DNA of 64,000 bases. Origin: Oegoconia quadripuncta (lineage: Eukaryota; Arthropoda; Insecta; Lepidoptera; Autostichidae). The translations under genes and the position numbers were made by a program. The notes below the pieces were generated by a model. That model had not been told where the DNA came from. It ran no database searches and saw only the letters and a list, made by a program, of their open reading frames with translations. Position 1 is the first letter of the stretch. The number at the start of each line of letters is the position of its first letter. Shown here piece by piece: positions 57,735 through 64,000 of this stretch. The DNA is taken from positions 9,208,815 to 9,272,814 of the forward strand of contig OX438742.1 of the NCBI GenBank assembly GCA_949316235.1, read 5' to 3'.

Positions 57735-58095
57735 TTGTTTAAAGTTTAGATGTGCTAAATGTCTTCGAAACGGCTTAATCGATTTCTATCAAATATGGCT
57801 AAGAACGTGTCGGGTTTAATCTTAAATATAAAAAAAAATGAGAAACCCTCAAAAGACTATCTTATCCTCGCAATACACCAAAAAATTGTGTAAAACGCTA
57901 AATATCTTCGTAACGGCTTAACCGATTTCTATCAAACATGCTAACAACCTGTTTCATCTTTTAGTCTTTCATATAAAAAAACGGCACTCTAATCGAACCA
58001 CGCATTACTGAGTTACATCCGGACAATGACTGGACACAAACACGTATACTCAACGCCGTCAAACACAACCCGTCGTTTTTCGTCGGGGGTTAAAA
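57735..58095. repeat. two degenerate repeat units ending 'GGGGGTTAAAAATAGG'
   Basis: 'AACGGCTTAATCGATTTCTA' at 57770 and 'AACGGCTTAACCGATTTCTA' at 57912 open two related units. 'CGTCGGGGGTTAAAAATAGG' closes the block. Helitron-like style, not proven. Confidence 0.5.
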
Positions 58096-58313
58096 ATAGG
58101 TAATTTTTTAAGTTTATTGTAACAAAACCCAGGTGAGACGCAGCTATGTCTACAAAACACAGTACCTAAGAGAAGAAGGAAGTGTGTTTTGTGTTTATTG
58201 TACGAATATTTTTGTACTAATACAAATTTATCAAATCAAATCAAATTATTTATTTGCAAGAATACATGGCATACAAATTTACATGGTATTCATTGGTCTG
58301 GTATATAAATCAA

Positions 58314-58494
58314 ACTAATATTATAAATGCGTATGTTTGGATGAACGGATTTGGATGAAATTTGGTATGTAGGTAGAAGATACCCTGGATTGAGACATAG
58401 GATATTTTTATTCCGATAAAATGAGTAAAACGGGATACACAAATTTCTGCGATAAATTTATACCACGCAGGCGAAGTCGCGGTCGGAAAGCTAG
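58314..58494 (+). repeat. Helitron-like short interspersed repeat
   Basis: 'ACTAATATTATAAATGCGTA', 'GGATGAACGGATTTGGATGA' and 'GCAGGCGAAGTCGCGGTCGG', then AAAGCTAG; same ends as 13299-13508. Confidence 0.65.
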
Positions 58495-58980
58495 AATAAT
58501 ATAACGAACACAGATATTTCGTGTGAAACATTTCTTCATCTTACATTGCCGTTGAAACTCTTTTGATTTATGATATCCGCATCATAGTTATGTAAAATCT
58601 ATGAAATCTAAAAGAAAGAAGATTATTTCGATATTATTTATTTTTAAACACATTATAAACATTATACTATTTTTTTTCCGGTTTATTTAATTCTCTCTTT
58701 CTTACAAGAAAGAAATATATCAGATAAATAATTACAATTCTCTATGATATCGACTACATAACATGTGAACTTACAAGTAATATTTTTTGTTAAATAAATT
58801 TATAAATAAATTTTCAACCCCCTTGATACTTGTTTAGTATTCAAGATATTATTTTCAGGCTACAGTTATGGCGAAATTATGTAGATTGATTTTTGGCATT
58901 TGTTGCACAACTGCGTCTAACCAGATGCAGGACAGTGCAAAGGGGCGCGTTGCAGCATACGACGTCATATATGAAATATT

Positions 58981-59373
58981 GAGTCTACCTATGAAATTGG
59001 AGTTTATTTTTTTCGTTAATCATATGTACCAATTCCTGCGATTTTCAAAGCTATATCCAAATTTGTTTTTTATTTGGAAAATGGAATAATATTTCAAGGT
59101 TTCACATGAAATATTTTTTTATATCTGGATTAAATCACATAATAAAAAAAATTTCAACAGAGCTCTTTTCTTAGATTTCTTAGATTCGGTGAAACTTTTT
59201 TATAGTGGTTACTTTTAAAAATTAACGCTGCCTATACTTAACTTATGTTATCCGATAATACACACAAAGTTTAGCTAAATTTGGATTTGCCGTTCCCAAA
59301 AAAATATCATAAATGTTTGTATGGAGAAAACAGTCTTAATGAAATTCTTAGGTCTTAGGCATAGGTAAGGAGC
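58981..59373 (-). mobile_element. about 390 bp MITE-like element, copy 2 (inverted)
   Basis: In reverse complement it follows 37841-38239: 'CATACAAACATTTATGATAT', 'GGGAACGGCAAATCCAAATT', 'TAAGTATAGGCAGCGTTAAT' and 'GCAGGAATTGGTACAT'. The ends are GAGTCTACCTATGAA and ATAGGTAAGGAGC. Confidence 0.65.
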
Positions 59374-61689
59374 TATGACACCCTGGCTACTGTGTGGTGC
59401 ATCTGGTTTGACCCAGGCAGCAAACATCGTATTTTCCCTATATCCTTCATCTAATATTTTTTTAGACTTAGAGATGGAGATGGCAGTTAGTCAACGAGCA
59501 GTCAGTTTTGCTTGCTTTTCCTTGATAAATTGATAACACCTACTTACAATTGTAAGTAGATAGCTCACTAAATAATGAGCATATCTTTTTTATGTGAAAC
59601 ACGTTCTTGTTTTATCTATACCAACCAAATGAGCGATATGAAATATATACAAAATTACCTAATTTCAAATTGTTTTATCAGCAAAACGGCCTATAAATAT
59701 TTGAACAAATACAATGGACCTAATAACCGTTTTGTAGATGAAGGATGAAATTTCATTTTAAGCATAAATAGACATGCAAAGATGACGTCATCTTACCAAA
59801 CAGACAGAGGTCGCTTCCAAAAACGGCTCATTTTTTCGTTTTGTTGGAACGTGGTACCTAGTGTCTGTTTAATCTGTTTACGAACTAGTGTCAAATGAAA
59901 CAGTAATGTGTGCTCAATTAAATAAAATGAATTTGAAAAAAAGAAAACTAAAAAATGTCTTGAGAGAATTGAATGACGACTTTGCAAAACGCTAACGTGA
60001 AGTATCACATTTTATATTCCATTTCTTAAAGTTGGTGTATACTTCTTGATAATAGATGTTAAATCCAGATTTTTAAGAAATTTGCGAGTGTTTAAAAGAT
60101 ATGTGTACAAAATTTCAGCTCAATAGAACACGGGGAAGTGGGTGAAATTTAACTTGTAAGAACGAACTCCGGGACAGGTGAAACTAAATAAAAGCATTTA
60201 ATATGAAAGGTTTTTAACACTTTCTTCGAATTTCTTATTCTTATTATTCTATTCATTGGAAATAAGGAGTGAATACCTAAATTGAAGGAACTCGTTTGTT
60301 TTTATACAGAAGAAAACGCTTGGATAAACCTTGTTTTGCTGTTCAGGTTGATTTGCTTGAAATCAAAGATAGGCATATCAAATTATGATTACTTTCAGAA
60401 CTGTGGTAAAACAATTGATCTGTCTTTTTGTTGACGTTTCTTTCTCTCCTCAATTTAAGAGCTATGCTCTTGTCGATGGAGTCCTTTCCACACTTCTGTA
60501 CATTCCACCTTTTTTTTGATTTCCTGATACGACACGTCTTTTCCTTGATTTCCTGATACGACAAGTCTTTTTATTGACGTTTACACAACATAAATAATTT
60601 GATGGGCTTAGAGAATCGACAGTTGGAAACCTACCTACTACTGTCGTCCACCTGTGATGGATGAATTACCCTATTTACTGACAACACGACAAGCTTTACG
60701 AGCAAGTGAAAGCATTTTCCTATTAAACGGTCTCATCTTGAAACACAAATGTCAGCTACCGATTATAAGAAGTCCTGTGTCGATTTCCAATCAATGCTGG
60801 TGCTATATACCCCACAAATTTCAACCGTACGTCAGTCTCAGAAATAAATAACTGTGATAAACGGACAGATAGCGATATTATCCCATTTTTAGTGTGGGAC
60901 ATTTATAATATGAATCTAAGAGTCGCACTCGCGGATAAGGTGCCCATTTTGCACAGAAGTACATTTCCGCGTGGTAAACAGAAAGGTTAACACAATTTTT
61001 ATATAGGTATCTAAATTCTCAAAGGGTTTACGATTTTTTTTAATTTTAGCTTTGTCAATTTACAAGAAACGTGTACAATATAATCAAATTCCATTAGGGC
61101 AGTTGGATAAATTTCTGTCAAGTAACCAAGTAGACATTTTATATCTGCACTGTTAATACGACACACGATTGTACTCATACAGAGAAAAACTGAGAGAGTA
61201 TAGTTCTACGTGAGAAGACACGCCCCCACAGTCATCTCACCTCTCACTCACGTCCACAGCCCATGCTTGTTAGATATAGTACTTGTGTAGTAGGTTTTAC
61301 TGTGAGAATCCGTAAAACCTCCTATCATTTATGATGTCTGCATATTCCGTCCGCGATACCGTTCCAACCAATCAATACTTTACGAGCCCACTAGGTTTCT
61401 CTTTCTACTACACTGATTTTGATATCTGTCTCTGTCCAAGCATATTTTGCAAGTATAATTAAAAAAAAACATGTAAAACCCTTCTAAAAGCAAACAGCCT
61501 TTATTATTAGTTTAAGCAGAAGTCCTGTAAATAAATATATGTTTCTTTTATGCCTTGTTTATATGCTCTTTTCTGATAAATATATCAGTAGACTAGTAAA
61601 AGTGCGAATGAAGATCAAAATATAAATAAAGTAATACATTTAAATGCGTAACCAAATATGGGTCACGTCCAGCCACATTGGTTTGACTC
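59374..61689. other. no gene recognised
   Basis: It includes the repeat at 60455-60490 (see 45365) and a 29 bp tandem doublet 'TTGATTTCCTGATACGACA' at 60518 and 60546. The 60085-60180 stretch ('AAAATTTCAGCTCAATAGAA') looks like a known lepidopteran repeat but was not matched here. Confidence 0.35.
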
Positions 61690-61900
61690 AGTGGAAGATG
61701 CAACTGCAACTGAAATGCAGTCGGTGCAGTGCAACAGGTAGAGGTACCAGGAGAAAATGAGTTATGAAGTCTATATCGTCCGGACTGTTCATTCAACTTG
61801 TGTCGGCAGATGCAACTGCATCTGAAATGCAGTCGGTGCAGCAGTGTTACTAGGAGAAAATGAATTGTGAAGGCTATCTTTCAGACTGCATACAAGTCAC
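61690..61900. repeat. tandem duplication of about 116 bp
   Basis: 'AGATGCAACTGCAACTGAAA' with 'TGCAGTCGGTGCAG' and 'AGGAGAAAATGAGTTATGAA' at 61695 recur as 'AGATGCAACTGCATCTGAAA', 'TGCAGTCGGTGCAG' and 'AGGAGAAAATGAATTGTGAA' at 61809. Confidence 0.8.
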
Positions 61901-63439
61901 TCCCCAGAGTTTTTAAGTAACTTTATCCTTTCTGTGGCAACTGTTTAGGCCGGCGGATGAAAATATACGTAATTACTGATTATCGAATTGTTTCCGATTT
62001 GAATTTCGGTACCTTTTTTCAACATTGTCTGATACAACAATTTCATAGATCGACACCTTATTCTCCTGTACACTCGGGTACTGTCTGTATTGATATTTTA
62101 GCCCGGCTACAAACATAAAAATAGGCTCCGTTTTATTTCTATGGGTCAAATGCATAGATTAGTAATAATATTAATATATATGATAGTATTTACAATTACA
62201 AGACAGATATTTTTTACTTAGGTTAACGCAGGGGCTGGAACAAATACCAAGGAATTTCTACGTTTGTTTACTTAGATTAGAAAACGTATTGAAATAGTTT
62301 AGTCTTTAGACGGCAGCTGTCACCAGCGACCTTCTCGTGTTTCTACTAGAACTTTTTTTATGAGTTTCGTGATAAATGCCACTATATCTAGTGACAGACA
62401 CGATAGATTCTATCAGGCGACACATGTACCCGAATATATTCTCGGCTTTTTCAAGTATTGTGACTTTAGTCTTGTGATTCCTTTCGCACGCATCCAACGA
62501 CTGTATTTTCTGTTGTCTAATTTAAGGGTCACGACTAGGTTTGCATACAAAAAGTATCAACTGTAATACTCACTATTTTGTCAAAATATTTGTTATTTCT
62601 TATGATAGAGGAAGTCATGTTATTTTCGCAAATTAAGTGACTAAATTATTAAGTGTATACTATTTTCAAATAACTTACATTCATTTATAGTATGTGCGAG
62701 GAATGAACTTTGCAATTTATTACCTAACTAATAAAGAAGAATTTTGGCAGTTGTCGTTGACATTTTGCGATTTGTGTAGTATGCGTCAAAAGAATAATTT
62801 TATAGGGTTTAATAGATGCGAAAGGCGAAAAATACCGTAGACTGTTAACGTGGCCTGCGTATGTTTGGTTAAATGTGAAGAGCCTGATTTGGTTGTACAT
62901 AATACGTTTATGTTGCGAGGAATAAATATATGAAAAAGTTGTAAAAAGTATTATACGAGCGCCTCATGCGCGGGTTTGTGATTAATTTCATCATTGGATA
63001 CAGAAATTGCGATCTGGACGTCAAAGAGAGAGCAATAGGTACATTTTCAGTAGTTATTTTTTAGCAAAGGTTTTAAAAATTACCGCCTGGAGCTACTCAC
63101 TAGTCTGCTATCCATCGGAGGCTTTTATGTTAAGCTTTTCTATGTCAACTCTCTCCCGTCTTTCACCTCACACGATTAGATCGTATTTAAATTGACACTC
63201 GAGATACTGTTTTCATATAAAACGGACTTTGGACTGAGTTCACTGACACTGACAGAAACTGAGTTCTTATGTAGAATGTGCGAATATATCACATCAGTAT
63301 CTAAAATACTAATCGTTTCGATTAATTAGAATTCAGAGAGAATTTTAATAGTTTAGAAGTCACATTATAATAAGTATCAAGATTGTAAGAATACGTAAGG
63401 AACACGTCCAACGTAGCCACAAAGTCGTAAACATAAATT
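61901..63439. other. no gene recognised
   Basis: AT-rich sequence without a supportable feature. It may contain the upstream region of the possible exon at 63440. Confidence 0.35.
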
Positions 63440-63478
63440 ATGGATCTAAGTTTTTTCGGCAGAGTCATCAGTAACTTT
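63440..63478 (+). CDS. possible short first coding exon
   Basis: ATG at 63440 (context AAATTATGG) opens MDLSFFGRVISNF and reaches a strong donor TTT|GTAAGTAT. At 13 codons this is weak evidence. If real, the gene would continue beyond the right edge of the window. Unrecognised. Confidence 0.2.
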
Positions 63479-64000
63479 GTAAGTATACAAGTTTGGAAAG
63501 TTTTACTTGTGAAATGCTAAGTACTTTTGGTCACACGATGTCAGGAAGTGGAACATGATTACCTACTTATCGTTGTATTGAAGTATCGCATTGACGGAAG
63601 CGTTAGTGAGTTAGCATTGGCAGTGTAAAATGCTTCTGTTGTGTCGAGGACAGCAGTTTTATAATATTTTTGTTGTAATTTGATATTCGAACGTGATCAA
63701 ATTACTAGAACAAGAGTACAGTGACAGTGAGATATGCGTTTCATCTTAACAACATACCGTTTCATCACTACCCTCACTTCATTAACCGTTCACATCCACA
63801 CGACTATAGTTACAGTATCACTTTCATTGCAAAAAGCTTTGTAATTAAACAAAATATTTTTTTCAGTCCTGTTTCGGTTTATAGGGGTGCTTGTAAATTG
63901 TTGACTCGTGAAAGCTTTGAAGGCTACACTTATTGTGAACAGGTTTGTGATCGCAACTAGCCGAATACCAACTGAAGTCTATGCTTTGATATCTTTCAAA
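63479..64000. other. no gene recognised
   Basis: Intron-like or intergenic. A 79-codon open frame (63721-63960) has no recognised similarity. Confidence 0.35.

Overview
The window looks like lepidopteran (moth or butterfly) nuclear DNA. It is AT-rich and intron-bearing, with short exons separated by 0.7-2.2 kb introns. It carries tRNA-derived SINEs, LINE 3' ends and Helitron-like short repeats of the kind common in Lepidoptera. The order-level call rests on repeat style and protein similarity recalled from knowledge; no search was run.

One gene is clear. Eight + strand exons (8118-19367) encode the C-terminal 495 residues of an ARAP-family protein (Arf-GAP with Rho-GAP domain, ankyrin repeats and PH domains; fly relative RhoGAP15B). 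The order is end of a PH domain, RhoGAP with its arginine finger, Ras-association domain and a final PH domain. All seven introns are GT-AG and phases agree across every junction. The N-terminal half (SAM, early PH, ArfGAP) is not visible and should lie beyond the left edge.

Other coding evidence is weak. There are candidate first coding exons at 26005-26061, 41690-41806 and 63440-63478, and two orphan exon-like segments (24252-24301, 38435-38508). None could be joined into a gene or named.

Layout: 1-8117 is repeats and upstream intron or intergenic DNA, with a 330 bp element having perfect 64 bp terminal inverted repeats and a PIF/Harbinger-type element. 8118-19367 is the ARAP 3' half, its introns carrying SINE, LINE, Helitron-like and microsatellite insertions. 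19368-25800 is a probable 3' UTR followed by little that is recognisable. 25829-41670 holds one or more putative gene starts plus a deleted hAT element with intact 8 bp target-site duplication, SINE clusters and another PIF-type element. 41670-64000 is mostly repeats, including a seven-unit tandem array (about 51,170-52,260) whose units each carry an X-box-like palindrome. No bacterial-type operon, CRISPR array, rRNA or intact tRNA gene was seen. The ARAP protein would act at membranes, coupling phosphoinositide and small-GTPase signals to Rho inactivation; nothing else here can be tied to it functionally.
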